Positions 33,901 through 64,000 of a DNA stretch of 64,000 nt are shown in pieces. Below the pieces are notes generated by a model, which searched no databases, was not told the DNA's origin, and was given only the letters and a program-made list of their open reading frames with translations. Position 1 is the first letter of the stretch, and each line of letters starts with the position of its first letter. This stretch comes from Bemisia tabaci (lineage: Eukaryota > Arthropoda > Insecta > Hemiptera > Aleyrodidae), in NCBI RefSeq assembly GCF_918797505.1, contig NC_092797.1:40189372-40253371 (forward strand), read 5' to 3'. The translations under genes and the position numbers were made by a program.

Positions 33901-35955
33901 AATATAACAAAAGAATATGAAGTATGCAAGACTATAATCCGAGTATCGGAACTTGGCTGTTTTGAAAACGCCTTTAAATGCGGCGTGATACCTCACGCAC
34001 ACCGGAGAGTTCAAATAGTTGTATCATTGCGCCGTAAGAATGTGACGGAAGATTACGATTGAAATAGCCTCCATGCACGCTGGGCTTGTCGATTTCCTTT
34101 GACATTTTTGCAGTCGTGAATGCATAGCTGAAGTGCGCTCCAGCTAGAATTGTACTTATCAAATGGGTGGTTTTTATACGAGGATTAAAAATAAGCAAGT
34201 GGTACGGAATATAACAAAACGATATGAAGTATGTAAAACTGTAATCCGAGTATTGGAACTTGGCTGTTTTCAAAACGCCTTCAAACGCGGAGTGATACCT
34301 CACGCATTCCGGAGAGTTCAAATAGTTGTATCATTGCGCCTTAGAAATGCGACGGAAGATTACAATTAAGGACACCGCACCAAGAACAGCCTATAGGCGT
34401 ATAGGTCGTTATTTCGCCCATCTGCTTTTCGGATTCTACTTACCCTGGACTATGTTGTAGTAGCGATAGAATATAGTTAGGTAACGGCTCATGGTCGAAA
34501 AACCTTTTTTTTTCCGAGTTAAGTCTGGCCTCTGGATCGATGGGTGCAAGAACGACCTATAAACGGGCCTATAAACTTAAGGGCCTAAGGTGCTAGTTAC
34601 CCCTTTCTTTACTCACTATCGATATATTCTTTCATTTTGCGTTAATCATGCGTGATTAAAATGATTTATACTTCATTTTGCCAGCAAAATGACTGTTGGG
34701 CGTAATAATGGCCGATAAACCGTTTTTTTAAATTAAATATATTAGAGTGTAAACCCAAAATGTATCGCAAAATCCACCCGGCATCCTTCAAAAGAAGGGC
34801 TAGGTCACCCAAAAACACCAAAACAGGGCACCTGCACAGAAAAGTCTGCGCAATACATCGAAAACAAAACTTTAAATACGTTTTTCTCAAAACGCGGTTT
34901 CCAGTTATAGACTGTTCTTGGTGCGGTGTTCTCAATTATTGTTGGAACTGATAGACAAAGCAATAGAGGAAGAAGAAATAGGGAGTATGGAGCGATCCTA
35001 TTGGTTGAAATGGTTGGTTCTTACAGACTAAGGGAGAAAATGATGGACTAACCATAGGTCCTATCGTATAGGATCTCTCATGGGTTGCCGATAGTTCGTC
35101 TATTATCTACCTTCTTTGTCCACTAAAACCTCCCGTTTGACGCTTCCACCAATAGGATCTCTCAATATCCCCTCTGTCCTCTTCGTCTGTAGCTTTGTCT
35201 ATCAATTTCAACCCCGCACTGAAAAAAAAAAATCTCGATGTATTTACTTAGAAAAGGGTAAAATTACCAAGAATTCAGGGTTCTATTTGATCCCAGTTTT
35301 TTCTTAGAAAATTACCATTTATGGAATTGGTAATTTTACCGAGAAATCTTGGTAAAATTATCGACTTTCTCGGTAATTTTACTGGACCCCGGTAAAAACG
35401 CCAATATTTTTCATCGACTGTGGTAGAATTACCGAGATAAAATGGCAAAGTTACCGGGAATTGATTACCAATAAAAGTGGTATTCTTACCTGAGAAAAAC
35501 AGTAAAAATACCGGTTTTCAGGTAAGCTTACCAGTCTGTCTTGGTAAAATTACCAATAATTGGTAAAAAAAGTGAAATGGTAAAGGTACCAACGGACCTT
35601 GGTATAAAAACGCCGAGAATTTTTTTTCAGTCGCGACTGACCGGACGGAATCTTTTTCAGGTGCGGGAAATCAACGATCTACCTCTCGACGAAAGGGCAG
35701 GAGATCTTTTACACGAAGCTAGGATACGCCGTATGCGAGCCGGTCACCATCTACGGCACTTTCCAAAGGTCCTCGGACGACGAGCAAAGCAGATGCACCA
35801 GCCCTACCTCCGGCGTCGAGGCCGCGCCGGTCATCACCGTCCAGTTCAAAAAACCGCCCGTTCCGCCCCCGCCGCCGCCCTCGCGCAACTTCGGTAACAG
35901 GGGGGCCGATAAGACGTTCATGAAGAAAGTTCTCACGCCCTCGGAAACCACGTGA
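24780..35955 (+). CDS. NAA80: NAA80-like GNAT N-acetyltransferase (actin N-terminal acetylation), 5' exon(s) missing
   Basis: Exons 24780-24913, 25832-25907 and 35661-35955 join in phase (2, 1, 2) and give 168 residues to a TGA. Exon 1 has LRSLEMSREDFPTSL and LIGHCKISPV (GNAT beta strands 2-4). Exon 2 has RGKGLGKLL, the R/Q-x-x-G-x-G acetyl-CoA pyrophosphate loop. Exon 3 has STIYLSTKGQEIFYTKLGY, the C-terminal GNAT strands with the FY-x-x-LGY signature, then PPVPPPPPP. In known NAA80 a polyproline run binds profilin so that the enzyme acetylates the processed N-terminus of actin in the cytosol. The order of motifs matches NAA80; the roughly 40-60 N-terminal residues (the EWPRS-type segment) were not found upstream. 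The last exon is much richer in G/C at third positions than the first two. Confidence 0.82.
25010..25260. mobile_element. copy of the GATAGAC/GTCTATC inverted-repeat family
   Basis: It starts near GTTGAAATTGATAGAC and ends near TTTGTCTATCAG. The interior resembles the copies at 34933-35215 and 51466-51730. It lies in the NAA80 intron between 24913 and 25832. Confidence 0.5.
25832..25907 (+). CDS. NAA80: NAA80 exon: acetyl-CoA binding loop
   Basis: This short 76-nt exon follows GTGTGTTTCAG and ends at GTAAGT. It encodes VIDKRCRGKGLGKLLMMKTE; RGKGLG is the acetyl-CoA loop of GNAT enzymes. It ends two bases into a codon that the G at 35661 completes. Confidence 0.82.
27120..27330. repeat. degenerate tandem repeat of GATAAAATCG(G)AATTTTATC type
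   Basis: The phrase TTCGATAAAATC(G/C)GA followed by TTTTATC(T/C)CAATTTATC recurs three to four times at irregular spacing of about 50-60 bp, with a T run in one copy. Confidence 0.55.
29574..30606. mobile_element. 1.03-kb TIR element with a 13-bp target duplication
   Basis: The ends are TACACTGAAAAAAAAGTAG and, mirrored, TACACTGAAAAAAATGAG, with GTTAGCG following in both. CACAGATTGCACT stands directly on both sides (29561-29573 and 30607-30619). No transposase is visible. ORFs inside look random. Confidence 0.8.
31165..31576. mobile_element. ~410-bp TIR element, copy 1
   Basis: It runs from AAAAAATCTCGGTGTATTTAC to the GCCGAGAATTTTTTTTCAGT G end and is nearly the same as copy 2 at 35218-35632 throughout. 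The interior is full of GGTAA/TTACC palindromic words. Its CACTGAAAA left end is altered. Confidence 0.7.
32455..32790. repeat. purine tract followed by long pyrimidine tract
   Basis: About 70 bases of A/G-rich sequence (GAAGAAGAAGAAAAAAGAGG) are followed by about 240 bases that are almost all C/T. ORFs here (Ser/Leu/Phe-rich or Lys/Glu/Arg-rich) come from the base bias. Confidence 0.75.
33090..34370 (-). repeat. 306-bp tandem repeat, about four units
   Basis: CGGAGAGTTCAAATAG recurs at 33391, 33696, 34003 and 34310, so the period is 305-307 bp. On the minus strand each unit keeps a roughly 100-codon open frame (MNSPECVRYHAAFEGVFKTA ... GAHFSYAFTTAKMSKEIDKP). The frame shifts between units because lengths are not all multiples of three, and one unit has an indel. 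No protein family is recognised; coding is unproven. Confidence 0.85.
34371..34932. mobile_element. TIR element (about 560 bp) at the edge of the tandem array
   Basis: Ends are AGGACACCGCACCAAGAACA and, mirrored, AGAACACCGCACCAAGAACA. CAATTA flanks both sides, a probable 6-bp target duplication. The left copy of CAATTA belongs to the array unit, so the element inserted into it. Confidence 0.7.
34933..35215. mobile_element. GATAGAC/GTCTATC inverted-repeat family, copy 2
   Basis: It runs from CAATTATTGTTGGAACTGAT to GTCTATCAATTTCAAC. It shares interior words such as TAGACAAAGC and CAATAGGATC with the 51.5-kb copy. It directly adjoins elements on both sides. Confidence 0.6.
35218..35632. mobile_element. 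~410-bp TIR element, copy 2, abutting the NAA80 last exon
   Basis: It begins CACTGAAAAAAAAAAATCTC and ends GAGAATTTTTTTTCAGT. Only about 28 bp separate its end from the NAA80 acceptor at 35660. Confidence 0.75.
35661..35955 (+). CDS. NAA80: NAA80 terminal exon: C-terminal GNAT strands and polyproline tail
   Basis: It follows ATCTTTTTCAG. Read from the second base it encodes CGKSTIYLSTKGQEIFYTKL, GYAVCEPV, an acidic/serine stretch, KKPPVPPPPPP, and a tail KTFMKKVLTPSETT before TGA at 35953-35955. A dispersed TIR element ends only about 28 bp upstream. Other frames are also open (for example 35541-35897), but only this one matches a known family. Confidence 0.85.
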
Positions 35956-38490
35956 AACTTGTTCCTGTGGGTCTTGTTCCGGGTCGTTTCTTAAACACTT
36001 TTTCGAGGGTCGATAAAAAAATCGTCACCGAACATGTCGATGGTCAATGCTACCGAGCCAACGAAAACAAACCCAACAGATATTTGGATTGCATTCAGCA
36101 AAAAGGAACCAGCGCAATTCAGTGTTTACAAAATCGTGCGACTTCTTCTTTTCTTTTAAATACAGAATACATGTACGGTATTAAAATTTACAAAATTATT
36201 TTCCTATAAAATTAAAAAAAACATTTTGGTGGAAAGCAAAAATTATCCACTATTTTGGGTGATTTTTTTAGATAATTACGAATAATCAACATTTTTACAA
36301 CACTGTTATAACGCTGATTCCTTTTTGCTTAATGCGATCCATTTGAACGTCACCAAAGTTCCACTGATAAAGTACGTAATTTAGAGGAAAGAAATACATA
36401 TTTTCCTTCGAAATTTCCAGTTCCACTGTTAATAATAGGAAAATAATGTTCTCAAATCGAAGATAAGTCGAGTCTTATGACTGTCCATTTTCCTGGCAAC
36501 TAAAGCAATTTATAGTCAATTAGAGTCTAAGCGAATTCCAATATAGTCAAATTTTACTCGAAAATGAGAGGTTAAGGTTGACTCGATTTATTTTTTGAAT
36601 CTGAGAAGAGAGAATATAATTTTATCAACAGTGCAGGAAAAAATTGCGAGTAAAATTCTCTGAAATTCCACACAAAAAATATCGGATGAACTTCGGCGAC
36701 GTCGAATTTAGATTTCTAAAAAATAGCGGAGAATGAAAAGAGGTCGGAACAAACACAATGTTTTAGTCGCACTTGCCGAGAAAAGCAAAGAAAAACTGGT
36801 CCAAAAAACATGTGAGCTCCGATAGTATGAGTTTAGAAAATCAGATGCTTTTCCGCTCTGAAAAAAGTAATTAGTATACCTACTCCAGATACTTAATTCT
36901 GATCTCTTTTGAGAATCTCCGAAAGGCAGTGAATGACCTTACGCGTTTTTTTTACGTCAATTCTGAAGTTTTTGAATACGTTTTCAAGTTAAAAGGGTTT
37001 AAGGAACGACCATTGGTGAAATTTTAAGACGATCTTTGAAACTTCTTTGACTTTTCGTTTCCTTTAAATTGTCGGTGGTAACGATAGTAGTGTCGTCCTT
37101 GTAATTATCGGAAATCGAACCATTGTGAGTCGTTAATGCCTCACAACCAACTTTAATCTATTGAAAGTCCTTTTCTTTTTTCTTTTTTAAAGTTGAGTAA
37201 TTCCTCTATAATTTGTGCACCCTATTAAAGTGGACTGCACCCTCAAGAAGGAACTCAAACTCTCAAGATTGTTTCAAGATCCGTTTTGAAATCTCGGCCT
37301 AAGGATAAGACCCCTGAAAGGTTGTACTCTGTTTTTGTGATAAGCTAATGAAAAACGTCGCCCTAAAGTTAACTGATATTTATGGGGTTTTTTTCTCTTT
37401 CTTTTTTTTTCTTTGGCTGCTTCAACAATTTGCCTACTCACTAAATACTGTTTGTATTTTCTTAGTATCAATGACAGTTTTTTCTGTGTCATGAGAATGG
37501 GCGTTACTTGAGATTTTTGTTGAGGTCATCTCATTCAAAGATTTCCCCGACAAATTGGTAGGAAAATCTAAATTATCTTAATAAACGTTTTCATCCGCGT
37601 GTAATTAGCTGACGTAATATAGCGAGGGATGGAACATTCAAAATTGACCTATATGTACTTCTCACGGTCATAGAATGTCAAAAATTTCTGAAATCGCTTC
37701 TGCATTGTCCTCCCTGCTCCCCTTCTCCCATAGTTCATCGAGTGGCAGCTAACTTTACTGTCGTGTAGAAATTAGGGCTTTTAATTAGGCACTTGGGTTT
37801 TGCTTCTAAATTCACAGAATTAATGCAACTAATGGGTTTATTTTGCAGTCATTTATGATAAAATGTGTTTAATTTGCTCAGTTTTTAACAACTAATTTGC
37901 TTATTTATTTTTTTGTGTGTTTTCTATGGAATGATTTCTTTTTTTATAGCTACATGGGAACAAATACTTTGGTAGGCCGTCTGTTCGTGTTAATTTGTGT
38001 GTAAAAAATGGGCAGTATGCAGCTGTCCGAAATTTGATGGATCGAGGAAATTCTTTCACTTTTTCATAATATTCATGAATGAGTATAGCTGTTAAAACCT
38101 TGCAAGTCCATTTTCGGATGAGCCTGAGCCTGGATTGTTGAGTCGAATTACTTTAACCGATATTTCCTTATCGTAGCAATGATGTTTATTGATGAAAACT
38201 ATCCGATAAAAAGTCAGCGCAATCAACCCGTTGATCACCGTAGAAATACCCCTACTTTATGAATGACTCATCAGATGATGGACCAATTCGTATTTGATGT
38301 TTGACGATCGAACATGTTCTTTTTGTCGTTCGGGTGTCAATGTTCTTTCCAGTATGTTTTCATACGCTTAACTTATACTACTCGTACCTACTCACTGAAT
38401 TCCATACTGTGTAAAAGTTGTTTATTTTTGGAATGTTTTGTCAATGTGACTAATCTGTTTGTAAATAAAGAGAGCTATTTTTGATTATTA
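35956..38490 (+). other. NAA80: probable long 3' UTR of NAA80 / intergenic
   Basis: No supportable coding exon is seen after the NAA80 stop. The first good plus-strand polyadenylation hexamer found in a sensible setting is AATAAA at 38464-38469. The transcript may end there, giving a 2.5-kb 3' UTR, or earlier at a variant signal. Confidence 0.3.
38464..38469 (+). terminator. candidate polyadenylation signal AATAAA
   Basis: The hexamer AATAAA is followed by T-rich sequence. It lies between the convergent NAA80 and prd genes, which fits the end of the plus-strand transcript. Confidence 0.35.
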
Positions 38491-40628
38491 CATCGCAGCG
38501 CTCTTTTTCTTCAACCGAAAACTCCATCCCGTGAAAACTCTAGTCAAGATTTCAAATTTTTATTAGGTACCTAATTTCTCAAAGTCATCCCATAAAATTT
38601 CGAGTTCCATAATGATTTAGGATACAAGAATTTTGGTGATTTGACCCTTTTAGACAACCTGGTCGTCGGACCGATTTTGGGCTTTTTGGTGTCGAGTTAG
38701 GCTCATTCATGCAATTCAAAGTTCCCGAACTTTCTAATTTCGATAGAACTATTTCAGTATTTTGTCGGGAACTTCAACTATTAAGACTAGCACCTCCCAA
38801 TTTTCGGGGGGGGGAGGGGGCTTTGAGATGGGATTCGGATTCCCTGTGGGGTTGATTTCCTATTCGTTATCGCTTTTTCCGACCTGTAGCAATCGAGTCT
38901 GCATCAGGTGGTCTGGATCACCGTTTATGGTTTTTTAAAATACTTTCAAATCAGTTCAATAAAAATGTTTTGCGTTTCCGCCTCAAGCAGTTTCAGTGCA
39001 GCATTCTCAGCAAACGACAGAATTTTGAAAAAAATTTGAGGTAATAGAACGTCTGGGTCATCCTGCGTGGATTTTGAAAAACCAAAGATCTATGTAAAGA
39101 ATGAATTTCAAATTTATTATGAGTAATATTTACATAATTGCAATTTTGTCGAAATACATTTTACCTAGATACACATCTGAAGAGTTTTACAAACTTACTG
39201 TACACTTAAAACTACGGTGAATTTTATACACTTACACTTCTTACAAACACAATCAATCATGGTTGAAAGTAACAACAATAGCACTGAAAATGAGAATTCC
39301 TGTCAGTTGGAGAGTTTGTCTCAAGTTTACATTTCAGCCTCAAATTTTCAAACTCTCTCGTTTAGGATGTGGAATTCAGATTAAGTTAATTGTAAGTACA
39401 CTTTGATTCAGGGAAGACTTATCCTAACAACTTAATCGAAAATAATAATCGTGAACTATTAGACACCGTATACTTACATTTGATTTTCGTCCCTAAAAAA
39501 TACAATTTTGCCGAAGAAAACTAAAGGAACTTGAAATGACGCGGTGGGATTTCTCTACTCTCAGTCAAATAAAGGCCGAAAGCTATAAAGATATTACGAG
39601 TATTAACGATGGCGCCTCACGTAAGAATATGTTGGGTTTACAATCATTACATTTTCTGAAATTTATTTGGCGTTCAGGCACCTTCAACATATAAAGTTAT
39701 CGAGCTGTAATTCAGAAAATTTTTCCGATGATGCTCTCAATTGCTTTTCAAACTTGCGCTTCGTGCACAAACATCTCATTGGATATTTTTACACAAAAAA
39801 GTAGCAATTTAAGCTAGAGGGAATCACACATCTTTGTTCATCTACTGAAACCTACTGTAAAAGTAGTCTGTAGTTGTAACTCATGTCCTAATACTTGAAA
39901 CATCGCATTTAGTTTGGTTGTGAACGAGAAGGGAAAATTGAAAGAAAAGTTCAGTATGAAATAATTGGTAGACAGAAAACCAATTAAGCAACTGAGATCT
40001 CGCATGAGCATAAAAGAATTACAACTTTCGACAGAGTTAAAAACAGTAAAAATGTACGTACTTTTATAGAGTACATTACAATGGCTGAAGTCGGGAAATG
40101 TGCATCTCCATTGTTAGCAACATCTCAAAATTACCAAGCACGTTTTATTTTTCACAAAAATATGACAAAATATTCTTTTTTAAAGTGTCTACAAATATTG
40201 TCAGATAAGTGAAAGAAAGTCACAGGAGGTCTCAAAAGAAACCATTGGTAGGTTTCTCGTTAAAAAAATAAAACTTGAAAGGAGCCTTGGAATGTCACGT
40301 GGATACACATTTTTTGACTTGAGTCATCCGTTATCTCACTGCACTTACTGTCATCGGACATGAGTCATTCTAACCTAATTTCAATCCTGCGGTGGTTGTC
40401 ATTATAGTTGGCAAGTAACAGTGTTTTTCCCCCACTTAAATCCATATTGATATCGATACTATAAGAATCGATTGTTGCTTATACATTTAATTGGATGAGA
40501 AACAGCGTTGCCAACACATTTAAATGGATGAAAAACAGCGTTGCCAACTCGCAATAAAGTCCACTGTTTCAATATCGTGTTTAACATTTGAAATTGATGT
40601 GCGGCCTGGACAAGGTATTTACTTAAGG
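38491..40628. other. interval between convergent genes, includes likely prd 3' UTR
   Basis: I see no coding exon. The minus-strand hexamer AATAAA occurs at several places (TTTATT on the plus strand, for example 39113-39118 and 40144-40149), any of which could end the prd transcript. A G-rich run lies near 38810. Confidence 0.4.
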
Positions 40629-61930
<21,302 letters not shown>

Positions 61931-62036
61931 CTGCGAACAGAAATCCAATCACATCATCCATCAAACATCCTTCCAATTCAAATAGGTATTAGAAACAGCC
62001 CATCTATTCAAAAAACCAGCGACGGGTAAACAACAC

Positions 62037-62477
62037 TAGAGTCCCTTTATACCCAAAGTCAAGACAACTCACTTTTGGCTACCTTTTGGTTGGGCTGAAA
62101 TTGGCCTTAAAAAAACCCAATTCTGATTGGTTCTCGCTCATGGAGGCCGAAACGAGTGCACCAAGATGGCGGTACCTCGAATGTGAACAAGAATAATGAA
62201 AATATTACCTAATTGTGGTTTATCAAGAGTAAATTGTTATTTCCATCGGTCCAAAATGAAAATAGATTAAGAAATTATTCACAAACCAATCTCATTTTCT
62301 TTTTAATCGATCAATTTGTTGATGTTGTTTTTGTGTGACAGACATCGCAGGATTCCTGATCCTTATCCCTCAATATCGTTCGTTTGGGTGCACTCGTTTC
62401 GGCCTCCATGGCCAGCCAAGGCCGGCTGCCAGTCAGCTGATAATCGAGTTGTCTTAACTCTGGGTATAAAGGGACTA
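62037..62477. mobile_element. Mutator-like element with 10-bp target duplication (441 bp)
   Basis: The ends TAGAGTCCCTTTATACCCA and, mirrored, TAGTCCCTTTATACCCAGAG continue to about 31 bp. TAAACAACAC stands on both sides (62027-62036, 62478-62487). Inside there is a second inverted pair, GGAGGCCGAAACGAGTGCAC and its mirror. Confidence 0.85.
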
Positions 62478-62570
62478 TAAACAACACCACTAGTTACCGA
62501 AAGGGTACCTATAATGTGGACTACATTCTGCAATAATACCCGCTACGTCTGGCTCATTTTAAAAACAACA

Positions 62571-62832
62571 CATATCGACGGTGAAACTACCAAACCACGT
62601 ATCTCGTTTGCGGTGTTTAAAAATCTACGCTCACATTTTATTTTTTTGAAGTAGACCAAATCACTATCATTCCTTGAAATTTTCACGGAATTTTCTCCGC
62701 ACAAAGAGGAAAAATCACAGAAATTTTCAAGACTGGATGTTAAGTAGTTTTTCATTTAAAAAATAAAGTATGACAGGAAGTCTGCGACGTCGCAAACCGA
62801 GATACGTGGTTTGGTAGTTTCACCGTCGATAT
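62571..62832. mobile_element. foldback MITE, ATATCGACGGTG ends (262 bp)
   Basis: The left end ATATCGACGGTGAAACTACC continues AAACCACGTATCTCG; the right end mirrors it for about 40 bp. Relatives at 45440-45705 and elsewhere. It lies upstream of the prd paired-domain exon. Confidence 0.8.
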
Positions 62833-64000
62833 GCCATTGGTTCCCGTATGCAGATGGTGCTTTTATGGAAGATCCAAAGACAGTAGTTCTTTATTGCAAA
62901 ATGTAGGTAATCTAAATGGGGAGAGTATGGAAGTGGCGAAATATGGGAGCTCTTTGGAACCCAAAAGGGCAGCCAACCCTCCAACACAAAAAACACTAGA
63001 AAATGCCTCTTTCAATCTTCAGATTCCGATATCAAACCAAGATGACCAAGAGTGTTCATAAATAAGAGTCTCTGCAAAATTGAGCGAATGTATGCAAAAA
63101 CTAAGTTGCACACGTGGTTTACAAACGACGGGCCGTGTTCTGGATAATTTGAGTTCATAGGTTGGGTGACCCTTTGGGCCCTAAGAGCTCCCTGACTTAG
63201 CCTCCAGAATTATCGACATGTCCATCCTCCCCTCATGTAGGTACTCTTGTAACCGAGGCCTACCTCTGATACATTGATTTTGCAATTCTGAAAGTCAGTG
63301 GTTACACACTGCGAATTTGACTGCATTTTGCAATTCGCACCTATAAATTCTGGCTCTTCTGAAAAAACATTTATGCGCATTGGGAAACTAATGGCACATA
63401 CGTTGTTTTTAAACCGGTCCGGAATTTATAGTTCCTACTTGCAAAATGTAATTCAATTATAACTTGGTGAACGGAATTGTCCCATATCCCGGTCCCAAGA
63501 CCGGGAAAAATATACGTAATATGGGACAAGTTTCCCTGCTTGGATTTCAACCAAGAAGGGGTATTCTTGGTTGAAATCCAAGCAGGGAAACTTGGACACA
63601 AAAATATGCCCAAACACTCACATTTACACTGTAATTAATCCCACGTTGGAGAGCCATAGGGAACTTTTTCTCTTTCCGTTCCCGGCTTTCGATTTTTCCG
63701 AGAAGCTTTGATCCCTAATCAATACCCACCCCAAATTCGTCTGTCAAAAAATGATCTATTAATAATACATAAATGAATGGACTATAGCCTTATAGCACTC
63801 CGTAAAAGTATACATTCTCTTTGTCGTTATACCGAAGGTGTAGGTTTACGATTACAGCTAGAGAGAAGGCTATTTGCAAAAACGGAGAAGAATGGAAAGG
63901 AAAAGTGCAGTTTTGAAACAAATTACTTATTTCTCCGTCTGAGCAAGTAAGCGAGTAGCTGTACATTTAAAAAACTAGACATTTTGGTTATTAAACCTCT
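62833..64000. other. region upstream of the prd paired-domain exon
   Basis: The missing first prd exon should be minus strand, encoding a short N-terminus before GQGRVNQ. I could not identify it here. A repeat shared with about 56800-56960 (CTAATGGCACATA(T/C)GTTGT) lies near 63390, and a perfect hairpin near 63560. Confidence 0.5.
63527..63594. repeat. perfect 31-bp hairpin with a 6-base loop
   Basis: Arms 63527-63557 and 63564-63594 are exact reverse complements, containing CCCTGCTTGGATTTCAACC. No mismatches or bulges. Could be a small foldback or a hairpin RNA source. Confidence 0.85.

Larger units (their letters stand above)
25908..35660. other. 9.75-kb NAA80 intron, repeat-rich
   Basis: No coding exon could be supported here. 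It holds degenerate tandem repeats, a 1.03-kb TIR element, two ~410-bp TIR elements, a polypyrimidine tract, a 306-bp tandem array and a TIR element, listed separately. Between 27.9 and 29.5 kb I see only AT-rich unique-looking sequence. Confidence 0.6.

Noticed and set aside
35541..35897. 118-aa plus-strand ORF with Arg/His-rich protein
   Set aside because: It is another frame of the NAA80 last exon and begins inside a transposable element.

Overview
This is a eukaryotic, clearly insect window: AT-rich, with multi-exon genes split by introns that follow the GT/AG rule, and intergenic and intronic DNA packed with small inverted-repeat transposons. Two genes point to an insect: a paired (prd)-type Pax3/7 gene without an octapeptide, and mariner/hAT/Harbinger-like debris of arthropod style. 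A hemipteran such as a whitefly is my guess, but the sequence alone does not settle the species.

Three genes can be reconstructed from exons whose splice sites and reading phases fit together. (1) Plus strand, about 3.4-15.1 kb: the BTBD7 orthologue (two BTB domains followed by a BACK-like region), eight exons that join without a frame break into 710 codons; the C-terminal part is not securely found. (2) Plus strand, 24.8-36.0 kb: three exons of a GNAT N-acetyltransferase matching NAA80 (actin N-terminal acetyltransferase), with the acetyl-CoA loop in one exon and a profilin-type polyproline run in the last; a 9.75-kb intron full of repeats separates the last two exons, and the 5' exon(s) are not recognised. 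(3) Minus strand, 61.9 down to 40.6 kb: seven exons of a paired/Pax3-7 transcription factor (complete paired domain, S50 homeodomain, C-terminal tail and stop); its first exon lies upstream of 61.93 kb, probably outside the window. NAA80 and prd converge on a repeat-poor interval of about 36-40.6 kb.

The rest is repeat biology. Between 15.6 and 22.2 kb lie an inverted repeat, a 231-bp dimeric satellite, a small foldback, a mariner relic folded into two 440-bp arms, and a 1.33-kb palindrome. From 29.5 to 35.6 kb there are a 1.03-kb TIR element with a 13-bp target duplication, two copies of a roughly 410-bp TIR element, a 306-bp tandem array whose units keep an open frame, and a TIR element at the array edge. 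The prd introns and upstream region (41-63 kb) carry many well-delimited MITEs with target duplications (8-bp hAT, 9- and 10-bp Mutator-like, TA Tc1/mariner, TTA Harbinger), several nested in one another.

No CRISPR array, rRNA gene, convincing tRNA gene or operon was seen. Most short ORFs are chance frames or mirror-image frames of inverted repeats. Gene names rest on recognition of protein families by eye, not on a database search.
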